From assembly GCF_026151205.1 (NCBI RefSeq), contig NC_087082.1, positions 20,608,494 to 20,672,493 on the forward strand: DNA of 64,000 bases, given 5' to 3'. Both the position numbers and the translations under genes were made by a program. This document shows, in pieces, positions 10,622 to 20,996 of the stretch (the first letter of the stretch is position 1; each line of letters begins with the position of its first letter). This DNA is from Bolinopsis microptera (Eukaryota; Ctenophora; Tentaculata; Lobata; Bolinopsidae). Below the pieces are notes generated by a model. It saw only the letters and a list, made by a program, of their open reading frames with translations, searched no databases and was not told the origin of the DNA.

Positions 10622-11950
10622 TCATTTGAGTCCCATTCTCTGTGAGATGGTGTGAGTTAGGGCAAGGGTGAGATCCTCTCTCATGCCGTATTGTTTTGTG
10701 AATGCTTTAGCTAAGGTGTCAGGATCGTCTCTCTGTAATTTGTAATTGGTAATTTGTAATTTGACATAAAGTTCATCAAATGTAACGAGGACTTTTTGTA
10801 CACATTAACTATTAAGCTATTTTAAATTTAATAAATTCAAATTACATTGTCGCAATGAATTTCAGTTATTAATCGCTTTTTATGAAAACCAAAACATAAA
10901 GTCTGACCTGTCTAACTTTCAAGACAGCGACCTTGTCAGGACAGTACTCAATGGATAAAGTAAACACAACTCCTTCCTTATCCTGAAGTGAGATCTGCTC
11001 TTAATAATTTGTAATCAGCACCTCCTCCTCTAGCATAATTCAGCCCATTTCTTTACTTTTAGATAAATGAAGATACTCAACAAGTTTGCACATTAATAGA
11101 ATTTGATATTAAATATAATAGCCTATTAGTTGCTACTAACGGGTTTGTCCATGTACTCCTTTTTGTTTTGTTCTGCAGTAAACCGATCAGTAGATCTTCT
11201 GTCATCACGTGACCTTCCTCTATTCCGGCGGTCATCCCGTGAGCGGCGGTCATGTCGGTCCTTGTTTCTTGACTGATCCTCCTTTACTTGGCCCTGAAAA
11301 TATTATGATCACTTATTGATATTCCTTGACTGATCCTCCTTTACTTGGCCCTGAAAAATATGATCACTAATTGATATTCCTTGACTGATCCTCCTTTACT
11401 TGGCCCTGAAAATATTATGATCACTAATTAAAATTGAATCCTAGACGTAATACATATCAAGAGCGATAGTGTTTGAACAAATTTTTCGCTATAACTTTCA
11501 CCAAAATCTGGCAAATAAAGGTCTGTAAATTCCGTGTAAATCCCGTGTAAATCCTATGCAAATCCCGTGTAAATCCCGTGTGAATCCTATGCAAATCCCG
11601 TGTAAATCCCGTGTGAATCCTATGCAAATCCCGTGTAAATCCTGTGTGAATCCTATGTAAATCCCGTGTAAATCCCGTGTGAATCCTATGCAAATCCCGT
11701 GTAAATCATGTGTGAATCCTATGTAAATCCCGTGTAAATCCCGTGTAAATCCCGTGTGAATCCTGTGTAAATCTTATGTAAATCTTGTGTAATCCCGTAT
11801 ATTTGCCAACTCCAACCCTTTAAAAAAAAATATTTGAGGTACCTTTAGTTTCTCCTCGTGGTAGTCTCGCCTGTCTATCTGGTTACGCTTTATGTGATGT
11901 AGAAATCCGTGGTTCTTGTCTAGTCTTGGTTTATGTTGCGACTCTTCCAT
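10622..11950 (-). CDS. unrecognised four-exon gene, about 150 residues
   Basis: Four minus-strand exons join in phase 0. Exon 1 (11843-11950) encodes MEESQHKPRLDKNHGFLHHI and a further 16 residues, and ends before GTACCT. Exon 2 (11141-11293) is very charged, rich in R and D (SRDDRRNRGRSRDDRRS). Exon 3 (10908-10982, possibly starting at 10994) reads DKEGVVFTLSIEYCPDKVAV. Exon 4 (10622-10732) reads RDDPDTLAKAFTKQYGMRED and ends RMGLK, then TGA. The last two exons form a small beta-then-helix module (beta hairpin, then DDPxxLAxxFxxxYGM) like C-terminal modules in some ciliary or cytoskeletal proteins; this is only resemblance. An in-frame ATG six codons upstream (11968) is also possible. I do not recognise the family. 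Introns 1 and 2 carry repeats. Confidence 0.75.
11294..11412 (-). repeat. two extra copies of an exon's 3' splice site
   Basis: A unit of about 57 bp, holding the acceptor TTTTCAG and the first ~25 bp of exon 2 of the four-exon gene (GGCCAAGTAAAGGAGGATCA), is repeated twice more upstream in the intron, each time followed by intron-like GAATATCAAT. Only the copy at 11293 leads into the full exon. Confidence 0.85.
11527..11800. repeat. 11-bp minisatellite with 33-bp higher order
   Basis: Units such as AAATCCCGTGT and GAATCCTATGC alternate, often as a 33-bp triple. It lies in intron 1 of the four-exon gene. The open minus-strand frame over it (repeating HRIHTGFTRDL) reflects the 33-bp period and is not a gene. 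Confidence 0.93.
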
Positions 11951-12298
11951 CCTTACTGGACAAATCAATTATCAGATTTGGGGGTGGGGTGGCCGGGTGG
12001 ATAAATTTGTATTTATCTTTTGTGATAACTCCAAGCACACAATTCTGTCATAAAAACTGAAGTACAAAATAAATTCTACACAATAGACTGAAAGAAAAGC
12101 ATTTATGAGTAGAACGAACAAGTGAATGAATATAATTTATGAATACAATAAGAATTATTATGTAATAACATCATCCTCTATATTGTAGAGTTGTAGGGAT
12201 TACCTCAATGCAGTGAACAAGTAAAATGTCAGTTTTCTAGACAAAATCGTTTCTTGTAAAAACAAACAAACAAACAATGAAGTCACAGGCATTAACTG
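11951..12298. other. gap between the four-exon gene and the BTB array
   Basis: AT-rich. It should hold the promoter of the four-exon gene and the 3' end of BTB copy 1. Nothing specific is visible. Confidence 0.5.
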
Positions 12299-13921
12299 TC
12301 ACTTACTAAACATAACTTGTATGTTGTAAAAATTCGAATGTGAAAAAATCTTGAACTCCCAGTCGTCTCTTTCTTGGTGAGCATCTTTAACATGAAGCCA
12401 GCCTAACCAAGTTAATGGTAATAGTGGGCTATAATAGGCTCTAATAAAAACATGCATTTTCTCTGCTCTAATCTCATCATGAAAGTGCACTGTTTCACCC
12501 AGGTAATCTTCTTTATCAGTACACAGTCTCAAGGTCCACAATGCAGCTTCACTGGGAACTGTTTTTAGAATAAACCCACATTTACCAGGTAAACTACAGG
12601 ATGTTACTGACGGGTGTTGGAAGTGGAAGATCAACTTGTAGTCTTTTGAGAGTATTGAACTCAGTGGTTTATCAATATCACACGGGTCAATACAGGGAAT
12701 AACGGTAGTGTGTGAGGTATCTTGTTTATTAGGAATGCAGAATTGGTATAACTTATAATACACTTGCTGGTGTTTGTTATTCCAAAGAACTAATTCACAG
12801 TCAATGAAGTAATCCGGTAAAATAGACCAGCCTCTTTTCTCTACTATGTCTGTTAGTTTAGCTGACAACACAGATAAGTCACAAACATAACTCTTATCAT
12901 TGTCATTACTCCGATTTTCACACCGGTACCAAGTCCATGTGTGCACAGCTTCTATAGCCATCAACAAACTGGTAACATCCTCAGAAACAGACAGCCAGTC
13001 CAACAACTGATTAAATGACATGTTCATATCCATATCATGGTACAAGTTGGGTATAATGTTACATCTAGATACTGTTGTTGAGCTGGATCCACTTAGTTCA
13101 TCAGAACTATGAGCCAACTCAGTTCTCTGTTTGGAATATTTGCGAAGAAGCTCAAAAGTCCATCTCATTCTCTCATCTGCAAGTTCCCCAAGAACATCAA
13201 ATAGGTGGTCAAACAAAACTCTGTCAGACTTTTTACAGAGAGAAAGATTAGAGTTTTCCAGAAGATACTCACAAGAAACAGAAAGACTGGAACCCTGAAC
13301 TTTAAACTGTTCTGATAACTGATTAGTTAGAGTTTGTACAACACAGTTAACTTCAGAACCAGCTAGCTCTATCACCATGTCTAGTTTCTGTGTAGATAAT
13401 CTGTCTGCATTCTCAAGATACCTGTCTATAAACTCCTGTTTCTTCTTCATTATCTCAATCTTCTTGATGATAAGATTTAGATAATCTTTTATCTTAAGCT
13501 TTTCATAAACAAAACCTGCTTCTTCAAATAGATAAAGTAGTTTTGTATAAGATGGTGTTTTAACCGAGTCAGCTACTTCAGTGAAATACTCAGCACACTT
13601 TTCAGCTAACCAAGACATTTCAAACACATTAGCCATCTTGTTGATGTCCCTGAATAGTTCCCTGGTTATCCCCTCTGCAGTTCCAGAGTAAGCTGCATCA
13701 ACAAGCAGCTGAACAGCAGCTTTACTGAACTCCAACATGTCCACACTGGTCATGTGAAGGGTGGTTGTCATGTGATCAATGACGGGGCTGTTGAAGGATA
13801 GGATCACTGAGCTGGCTCGTACCTCACCTCCCTCACTTGTGTTCAGTTTTAGGTTGCTGTGAGTGGGGGATCCTATCAGGTGCCTTCCAAAATCCATCGG
13901 TACACTCACTTTAGGTAACAT
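12299..13921 (-). CDS. BTB/POZ-domain protein, array copy 1 (intact)
   Basis: Single-exon gene of 540 residues starting MLPKVSVPMDFGRHLIGSPT. Residues about 25-115 look like a BTB/POZ fold: VRASSVILSFNSPVIDHM, then VDMLEFSKAAVQLLVDAAYS and the helices around MANVFEMSWLAEKCAEYF. BTB domains dimerise and often bring targets to Cullin-3 ligases. A helical middle follows, then a serine-rich linker (SSDELSGSSSTT), then a C-terminal region I cannot name (PSVTSCSLPGKCGFILKTVP ... LTWLGWLHVKDAH). There is no Kelch, MATH or zinc-finger domain. This copy has the most divergent C-terminus (FIRAYYSPLLPLTWLGWLHV, ending MFSK). It is the last unit of the array in the direction of transcription. The function is unknown. 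Confidence 0.85.
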   Translation of the reverse strand: MLPKVSVPMDFGRHLIGSPTHSNLKLNTSEGGEVRASSVILSFNSPVIDHMTTTLHMTSVDMLEFSKAAVQLLVDAAYSGTAEGITRELFRDINKMANVFEMSWLAEKCAEYFTEVADSVKTPSYTKLLYLFEEAGFVYEKLKIKDYLNLIIKKIEIMKKKQEFIDRYLENADRLSTQKLDMVIELAGSEVNCVVQTLTNQLSEQFKVQGSSLSVSCEYLLENSNLSLCKKSDRVLFDHLFDVLGELADERMRWTFELLRKYSKQRTELAHSSDELSGSSSTTVSRCNIIPNLYHDMDMNMSFNQLLDWLSVSEDVTSLLMAIEAVHTWTWYRCENRSNDNDKSYVCDLSVLSAKLTDIVEKRGWSILPDYFIDCELVLWNNKHQQVYYKLYQFCIPNKQDTSHTTVIPCIDPCDIDKPLSSILSKDYKLIFHFQHPSVTSCSLPGKCGFILKTVPSEAALWTLRLCTDKEDYLGETVHFHDEIRAEKMHVFIRAYYSPLLPLTWLGWLHVKDAHQERDDWEFKIFSHSNFYNIQVMFSK

Positions 13922-14837
13922 AATGATATTTCTTGATTCCTGGCTAAATCCTGGTTTGTTAATTTGATGATGACGTACTTAGAATATCGAATAATATTAG
14001 TTTAAATGTTATTCTAAATATTACGATGAAAATAAATATCAATGTCTATACTTTTAACTTATCGAAGGTTGTACTACAAAACGTTTCTGTATTTTCTGTA
14101 GATTACTATGAAAAATTATCATCTTAATTAATTGAAAAAAAAACAAGTACACTAAAAAAACAACAATATACCATAATATAATAAACATCGACAATTACTT
14201 TATATATCTTCGAGAATCATATCGATAGCAACTATAAATTCAAATCAAATTTCATAAAAGAATTCCTATTTCTGAAAAAAAAAAAAAAGTAATTCTCAGT
14301 AAAATGAGACTGTCTTAGAAACAAAAATCAATCCAATTAAAAACATGTCAAGAATGTAACATGTACTCCCATGCTAACATGCAGTCTACTAAATCAGATA
14401 AATCTCATATCAATATTCTACATTATCTTCCTCAGACCATGTTAACTAATAAACCACTTACCAAGGAGTCATTACATGCTTAATATACCTTGCTAATTAT
14501 TAGTTAAATATTAAGTATCTTAATCACACACAATTCCACCTTACCCCTTACCAAGTCTACAAAAAGCTGGTTTTTAAATGTCTGATTTTAGTGAGATGGG
14601 AAGGAGTAATGTAGTGGTGTACTGGTAGAGCTTACAAACATTATCATAACAAGAAGGTTATAAAAATAAGTTATCATGAGATCAGGGACAGAATATTACT
14701 ATATTAATTCTGTGCCTGGTATACAGTCCTCTTTGTTACAGGAGGAACCACAACTTGGTAAACAAGTACACTTCTAGTTTTCTAGAACCAAACTTATCTT
14801 GTCGACAAACTAACAATTAGATCAAAAACATTAACTG
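13922..14837. other. BTB array spacer 1
   Basis: Same layout as the other spacers: conserved 5' flank of the BTB gene, AT-rich middle, oxidoreductase relic (14428-14631), and a 3' flank shared by all units. The relic is listed separately. Confidence 0.8.
14428..14631 (-). pseudogene. relic of Gfo/Idh/MocA oxidoreductase 3' end (1)
   Basis: Similar to 39843-40065 of the intact oxidoreductase gene. Shared words include CCACCTTACCCCT, ACCAAGTCTACAAAA and GAGATGGGAAGGAGTAATGT, in the same order and strand. The reading frame is lost through many small changes. It lies upstream of BTB copy 1, as the intact gene lies upstream of copy 6. Confidence 0.85.
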
Positions 14838-16454
14838 TCACTTACTATACATAACTTTTATGTTGCCAGAATAAAAATCATAGTAGTAATTATCCCAGCT
14901 GTCTCTTTCTTTATGAGCATCTTTAACATGAAGCCAACCTAACCAAGTTAGTGAGTAAAGTCTGTTATTAAATCCACTAATAACATTAATAAAAACATGC
15001 ATTTTCTCTGCTCTAATCTCATCATGAAAGTGCACTGTTTCACCCATGTAATCTTCTTTATCAGTACACAATCTCAAGGTCCAGAATGCAGCTTCACTGG
15101 GGACTGTTTTTAGAATAAACCCACATTTACCAGGTAAATTACAAGATGTTACTGACGGGTGTTGGAAGTGGTAGATCAGCTTGGAGTCTTTTGAGAGTAT
15201 TGAACTTAGTGGGCTATAAATATCACACGGGTCAATACAGGGGATAACGGTAGCGTGTGAAGTATCCTGTTTCTTAGCTGTGCAGAATTGTTTTAACTTA
15301 TACTGCACATACCGGCCTTTGTTATTCACTAGACCTAAATGATAGTCAATGAAGTAGGACGGTAGAAGAGACCAGCCTCTACTTTCTACTAGGTCTGTTA
15401 GTTTAGCTGACAACACAGCTAAGTTAACAACATAACTCTTATCATTGTTATTACTCCGATTTTCACACCGGTACCAACTCCATGTGTGTACAGCTTCTAT
15501 AGCTATCAACAAACTGGTAACATCCTCAGACACAGACAGCCAGTCCAACAACTGATTAACTGACATGTTCATATCCATATCATGGTACAAGTTGGGTATA
15601 ATGTTACATCTAGATACTGTTGTTGAGCTGGATCCACTTAATTCATCAGAACTATGAGCCAGCTCAGTTCTCTGTTTGGAACTTTTGCGAAGAAGCTCAA
15701 AAGTCCATCTCAATTTATCATCAGAAAGTTCCCCGAGAACGTCAAATAAATGGTCAAACAAAACTCTGTCAGACTTTTTACAGAAGGAAAGATTAGAGTT
15801 TTCCAGGAGATACTCACAAGAAACAGAAAGACTGGAACCCTGAACTTTAAACTGTTCTGATAACAGATTAGTTAGAGTTTGTACAACACAGTTAACTTCA
15901 GAACCAGCTAGCTCTATCACCATGTCTAGTTTCTGTGTAGATAATCTGTCTGCATTCTCAAGATACCTCTCTATAAACTCCTGTTTCCACTTCATTATCT
16001 CAATCTTCTTGATGGTAAGATTTAGATAATCTTTTATCTTCAGCTTCTCATAAACAAAACCTGCTTCTTCAAATAGATAAAGTAGTTCGGTATAAGATGG
16101 TGTCTTAACCGAGTCAGCTACTTTAGTGAAATACTCAGCACATTTTTCAGCTAACCATGACATTTCAAACACATTAGCCATCTTGTTGATGTCCCTGAAT
16201 AGTTCCCTGGTTATCCCCTCTGCAGTTCCAGAGTAAGCTGCATCAACAAGCAGCTGAACAGCAGGTTTACTGAACTCCAACATGTCCACACTGGTCATGT
16301 GAAGGGTGGTGGTCATGTGATCAATGACGGGGCTGTTGAAGGATAGGATCACTGAACTGGCTCGTACCTCACCTCCCTCACTTGTGTTCAGTTTTAGATT
16401 GCTGTGAGTCGGGGATCCTATCAGGCAGGTGCCTTCCAAAATCCATCGGTACAC
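14838..16454 (-). CDS. BTB/POZ-domain protein, array copy 2 (start lost)
   Basis: Nearly the same protein as copy 1 over the BTB and middle regions. The usual MLPKVSVPMDFGRH start is present in the DNA (16468-16470), but a 4-bp duplication (GCAG, giving CAGGCAGGTG) puts it out of frame with the rest. No ATG precedes the BTB domain in the open frame, and the first in-frame ATG gives MTTTLHMTSVDML, which would cut the BTB domain. This copy is probably non-functional or makes a shortened protein. Its C-terminus (VISGFNNRLYSLTWLGWLHV ... DNYYYDFYSGNIKVMYSK) is almost identical to copies 4 and 5. The fold-back element inserted in its upstream spacer. Confidence 0.8.
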   Translation of the reverse strand: MYRWILEGTCLIGSPTHSNLKLNTSEGGEVRASSVILSFNSPVIDHMTTTLHMTSVDMLEFSKPAVQLLVDAAYSGTAEGITRELFRDINKMANVFEMSWLAEKCAEYFTKVADSVKTPSYTELLYLFEEAGFVYEKLKIKDYLNLTIKKIEIMKWKQEFIERYLENADRLSTQKLDMVIELAGSEVNCVVQTLTNLLSEQFKVQGSSLSVSCEYLLENSNLSFCKKSDRVLFDHLFDVLGELSDDKLRWTFELLRKSSKQRTELAHSSDELSGSSSTTVSRCNIIPNLYHDMDMNMSVNQLLDWLSVSEDVTSLLIAIEAVHTWSWYRCENRSNNNDKSYVVNLAVLSAKLTDLVESRGWSLLPSYFIDYHLGLVNNKGRYVQYKLKQFCTAKKQDTSHATVIPCIDPCDIYSPLSSILSKDSKLIYHFQHPSVTSCNLPGKCGFILKTVPSEAAFWTLRLCTDKEDYMGETVHFHDEIRAEKMHVFINVISGFNNRLYSLTWLGWLHVKDAHKERDSWDNYYYDFYSGNIKVMYSK

Positions 16455-16917
16455 TCACTTTAGGTAACATAATGATATTTCTTGATTTCTGGCTAAAGAT
16501 AGTTTATTAATTTGATGATATCGAACTTAGAATATCGTATAATATTATTATTAGATTTGATTGTTATTCAAAATAACATTATGATAAAAATTAATTTCAA
16601 TACTCAATTTTCATACTTTTATCTTAACTACTTATCGAAGATTGAACTATAAAACTTTTCTGTATTTTCCATAGCTTAGTCTGAAAAATTATCGTCATAA
16701 CAAATTGAAGAAAACAAGTATTAAAAAATTGATTCAAATCAAAATTCATACAAGAATACCTATTCCTGAAAACAAACAAGACAATCCTCAGTAAAATGAG
16801 ACTGTCTTAAAGACAAAATCAATCCAATTAAAAACATATTAAAAATTTATCATGTACTCCCATGCTAACATGCAGTCTACTAAATCAGATAAATCTCATA
16901 TTAATATTCTAGATTAT

Positions 16918-17122
16918 CTTCCTCAGACCATGTTAACTAATAAACCACTTACCAAGGAGTCATTACATGCTTAATATACCTTGCTAATTATTAGTTAATT
17001 AGTAATTATCTCAATCACACACAATTCCACCTTACCCCTTACCAAGTCTACAAAATAGCTGGTTTTTAAATGTCTGATCTTAGTGAGATGGGAAGGAGTA
17101 ATGTAGTGGTGTACTGGTAGAG
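16918..17122 (-). pseudogene. relic of oxidoreductase 3' end (2)
   Basis: Same relic as in spacer 1, upstream of BTB copy 2. It stops about 25 bp before the fold-back element's target duplication at 17149. Confidence 0.85.
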
Positions 17123-17148
17123 CTTACAAACATTATCATAACAAGAAG

Positions 17149-17155
17149 GTTATAA

Positions 17156-17156
<1 letters not shown>
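17149..17156. repeat. 8-bp target-site duplication, left
   Basis: GTTATAAA, repeated at 23953-23960 directly outside the element. The other spacers (for example near 26497 and 29034) show the unoccupied site AAGGTTATAAAAATAAG with a single copy. Confidence 0.93.

Positions 17157-17184
<28 letters not shown>
17157..17184. repeat. G homopolymer at left end of fold-back element
   Basis: 28 consecutive G directly inside the target duplication, mirrored by 27 C at the other end (23926-23952). The true lengths may differ, since homopolymers this long are hard to sequence. Confidence 0.85.
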
Positions 17185-17186
<2 letters not shown>

Positions 17187-17269
17187 ATGGCATAAAATGG
17201 AGACTTTTTCTATGGAGAAAATGGAAAAACCCATGAGTAATTCTCCATTTTCTCCATTTTATGCCATGA
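17185..17269. repeat. left terminal hairpin of fold-back element
   Basis: ATGGCATAAAATGGAGA on one side and TCTCCATTTTATGCCAT on the other, with inner TGGAGAAAATGG / CCATTTTCTCC, could pair into one long stem. The matching right hairpin lies at about 23832-23925 and has an extra ATGGCATAAA copy. Confidence 0.88.
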
Positions 17270-17864
17270 ATTTTGTCTTCGAAATTTCATCTTTAACACC
17301 ATTTAACACCTAAATTGAACATCCTAACATGTTTATTTACGCTTACTTGGGGCGTAACAAGCTTATGAAAGCTCATAGTAGGCTACTAGATGCTTATACT
17401 AGGTTATTAGAGGCACACTTCAGGCAAACTCATAATTACTCAAGCCTAGTGTAAAGTTATTTCTACAGGCTATAACAGCAGGAGTGAGTAATAGGGGAGA
17501 GTAATAGGCACTGAGAAGTGAGACCTACATCCTCAAAAGTCGAAACAAGCTCGCACTGCAAAGGGGAGGCCTGCCTTCCGAGATCGCATTACCAGGGGGA
17601 AGCTTCGAGTCCAAATTTGTGTATCGAGGGGTAGGTGCAGACTTCGATAAACCGAAAAACCAAAAAAATATTTCGGCTAATAATGAAGAGGGTATAGTAG
17701 CATGAAACGAGGAGAAAAGTGGTTTTTAGAAAAAATTTGAAAAACTTTGACTTTGAATATTTTCGGCCCGAGTCATTCTCGATACGTACCTCTTGTATCG
17801 AGAGCTCCCGATTCCGAGCTCGTGTTGCAAAGGGAGGCATGCCTTCCGAGATCGCATTACCAGG

Positions 17865-17940
17865 GGGAAGCCTCGACTCGAGGCTTCCCCCTGGTAGGTA
17901 CACAATTTTGGACTCGAGGCTGCCTCGAGTCCAAAATTGT
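17865..17940. repeat. nested palindromes with CTCGAG cores
   Basis: Two adjoining perfect inverted repeats: GGGGGAAGCCTCGA with TCGAGGCTTCCCCC, and GGACTCGAGGC with GCCTCGAGTCC flanked by ACAATTTTGG / CCAAAATTGT. They belong to the outer left arm. The right arm has only one half (near 23590-23640). Confidence 0.8.
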
Positions 17941-18404
17941 GTACCGAGGGTAAGTCAAAATTTATCAATGTTTTTCTGAAAAACACTTTTCTCCACGTTT
18001 CATTCTAGCTTGTTCATTATACGGGTATATGGCCCCCAGAATATAGGTCGTTTTTTGAGCACTTAGAAACAGGTGTTAAAACTACTTCTAAGTATGTTTA
18101 GGGCTGTAAATATGTACATAATAACCCTTTAAATGTTTCTTGGGTAGTTGAAAATAATTATTAGGTTTTTAAGTGTACTTTTTTTCACCTGTAAAAATAC
18201 CATTTTTTAACAGGGCCCCCAGAATATAGGTCCAAACATCTGTTCCTAAGTTGTTCTAAAATTGTCACAGACAAGGCCCCGTGACACCCTGGACATTGCG
18301 CTTTGGCGCAAAAAAGATGCCTGCTTAAGCTCAAAAGATGCATTTCTACGCTAAAATTTCTTAAAAAACCCGAGTCGTGAACGTGCATCTTTCGATTCTT
18401 TACT

Positions 18405-18655
18405 CGCATCTTTTGGAGTTAGTCTTAACGCCAAAAGATGCGCTTTAAACCGAAAGCTAGAATCGTAATTCGTGTCGTTAACTCAAAAAGATGCGGTTTA
18501 AGAAATATTTTGAAAATTTTATAACGCGTCGCTAAATCGCATCTTTTGGAGCTAAGCTTAACGCCAAAAGATGCGGTTTTACAAATATTTTGAAAATTGT
18601 ATAATGCGTCGCTAAAACGCATCTTTTTGAGTTAAGCTTAACTCTAAAAGATACG
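18405..18655. repeat. three 38-bp palindromes, left arm
   Basis: Palindromes at 18405-18442, 18538-18575 and 18618-18655. Each is CGCATCTTTTGG, then a centre near TTAAGCTTAA, then CCAAAAGATGCG, with 0-3 mismatches between halves. Half-copies also occur (near 18315-18340 and 18481-18495). The right arm has three more at 21801-22014. Confidence 0.9.
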
Positions 18656-19258
18656 ATTTAAGGGGAGTTTATCTTGATTAAAAACGCCACTAAAAAGTTA
18701 AAACTGAAATCTTACCTGACAACACAGATTATAATAGTACCATTTTAACTCTCGTGCAAGTTTACTCCTCTACTGCACTGATTTTTATTGAACTTCCAAT
18801 GTTCCAAGAACTGTCCAGAAGATAAATCAGTCAAAAGCAAATGCCTAAATAGCTAAATTACAAACCTCATCCACGCCCCCGAATGAATTGTAGCAACATA
18901 TAGTCTAGTCGGGAGTTTTCCATATCAGCACAGTAGTGTACACAACCTTTGTATTTACCCAATTGTATTTGTACACTGTACAGACAGTTCTAATTAAATG
19001 CAGAAGAGTTGTTCCCACTTCCCAATTACAATCATGACCAACTCGAAATTGAGGATTGTATGCGGTACTAATTTCTGTAAAATAAGCACGGTTCATGTCT
19101 TGCAAAAATATAGTCATCAAAATTTTAGTCCATATAACACAGCAGTGGCGTGCATCCTAGAGCGCCAGCATTGAAGCCGACGATCGCATGTTCAACTCTG
19201 CGTACTGGCACGTTAATTTTTTTGCTCAGATCACTCTGAGCAAAATCATTTTTCATGA

Positions 19259-20407
19259 TAAATAGGACTCAAACGGTCATTGTCGACGGAAAACATTCTA
19301 GGCCAATGCCGGTTATCAGTGGAGTACCGCAGGGGACTGTACTTGGTCCAATCCTCTTTCTTCTTTACGTCAACGATCTAGATCAGTACGTGAAAGATTC
19401 CAAACTTAGCAGCTTTGCCGATGACACCCGAATAGGCAGAAAAATATCGACGTTAAACGACTGCAATCTTCTTCAAGAAGATCTAAACAGAATCATACGT
19501 TGGTCCGAGGACAACAACATGAAACTGCACGAAAACAAGTTTGAACTTGTTTGCTATAGAACACCGGCCTCTAAATCACTTTCAGAGGAGCTGCCATTTA
19601 TGAGTGACATCACAAACTACACCACTCCAAATGGATCAGTCATAGAAAGAAGCCCATTAGTGCGTGACCTAGGAGTCAACATGTCCGATGATTACTCCTG
19701 GACACCACATATCAACATCATGGTTGACAAGGCACGTCAGATGGCATCTTGGGTTCTTGGAGTATTCAAAGACAGGACAACACCTGTTATGCTCCAGCTC
19801 TACAAATCCCTGATAAGGTCCAGAGTGGAGTACTGCTGCCCGCTTTGGAATCCAAACAAGATCTATGATATCCAGTCTATCGAGAGCATACAACGCCAGT
19901 TCACTAGACGAATTCTAGGGCTCAGAGACACCGATTATTGGAATAGACTGAAGGAACTGAAACTTGCATCACTGCAAAGACGCCGAGAACGCTACACCAT
20001 CATACATCTGTGGAAAGTTCTCCAGGGTATATGTCCAAATGACCTAGATGTACAGTTCAGAGAGAATGCCAGACTGGGAGTTAAAGTTATACTCCCTTCT
20101 CTCACAAAAAAAGCATCAGCTGCTGCACGCTCCACCTACGACCACTCATTCGCAGTGAGAGCTGGAAGACTCTGGAATGTTCTCCCCAAAATTGTCAATA
20201 CTCAAAGGACTTTGACAAGCTTCAAGACATCTCTTGGAAACTTCCTAGACACCCTTCCAGACAAGCCCCCTACTCCTGGATACAGTGCAGAAAACTCTAA
20301 CTCGATAATAGACTGGTGCAGTCAAGGAGGTGGTCCGCAGATTGCGTGATGGCCGTGAAGATGCCTACTTCTAAACCTATCAATAGGTTCAATAGGTAGG
20401 TTAAATA
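19259..20407 (+). mobile_element. 5'-truncated CR1/L2-like LINE inside the left arm
   Basis: The LINE body is 19265-20401, flanked by the 6-bp duplication TAAATA (19259-19264 and 20402-20407). It encodes the last ~364 residues of a reverse transcriptase: VISGVPQGTVLGPILFLLYV, then SFADDTRIG with the FADD catalytic motif, then the thumb and a C-terminal tail (LKLASLQRRRERYTIIHLWK). The frame is open to its stop at 20349. The right arm keeps the empty site (21113-21118), so this copy landed after the two arms existed. It is related to, but clearly different from, the LINE at 32051-36770. Endonuclease and ORF1 are absent, as expected for 5' truncation. Confidence 0.9.
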
Positions 20408-20522
20408 TAACATAAACAAAACTGACATGGGCCTTGCTAGATAACTCGAGCAGCGGTAATTTGCCGATGAATTTTAGCAAGCTAGTGAATAAGTAGATAG
20501 TGTATTAAAGATACAAAGATAG

Positions 20523-20996
20523 CATAGTGATACTTACTAATAGGAAGGGATCAAGTAAAGGTAAATAGTCTCTCAATCATATCTAATACAACTAGCACGT
20601 TTCCTTGATTTTTGTAGGGGATTTGTAGGGGATTTGACCCCTGTAGGGGATTTATGTTCCGGGGTATTTGTAACAGGTTTAGGGGTTTAAATAGTTAGTT
20701 CCTGTCCCAACCCATCAGAAAAAATCAAGTTTTGACCTCCCAACCCACTCAGGCCAATCCCAGGGGCCACGCCCATCCCAAAATAGCTGAAATCCAGGTC
20801 AAATCAAGTTTTAAAATGTTTACCCCTGTAGGGGATTTATGTTCCGGGGTATTTGTAACAGGTTTAGGGGTTTAAATAGTTAGTTCCTGTCCCAAACCAT
20901 CAGAAAAATCAAGTTTCAACCTCCCAACCCACTCAGGCCACTCCCAGGGGCCACGCCCATCCCAAAATAGCTGAAATCCAGGTTAAATCAAGATTA
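20523..20996. repeat. loop of fold-back element with 185-bp tandem duplication
   Basis: Copies at 20637-20821 and 20822-20996 share ACCCCTGTAGGGGATTTATG, AACCCACTCAGGCCA and GGCCACGCCCATCCCAAAAT. The loop is GC-richer than the arms and codes for nothing I recognise. Confidence 0.85.

Noticed and set aside
11457-11693. Open minus-strand frame repeating HRIHTGFTRDL
   Set aside because: By-product of the 33-bp higher-order minisatellite inside an intron. The HTGF words recall zinc-finger linkers by chance; no cysteines are present.
17589-18409. Several small open frames in the fold-back element's left arm
   Set aside because: They lie in inverted-repeat DNA, are mirrored on both strands and resemble no transposase.
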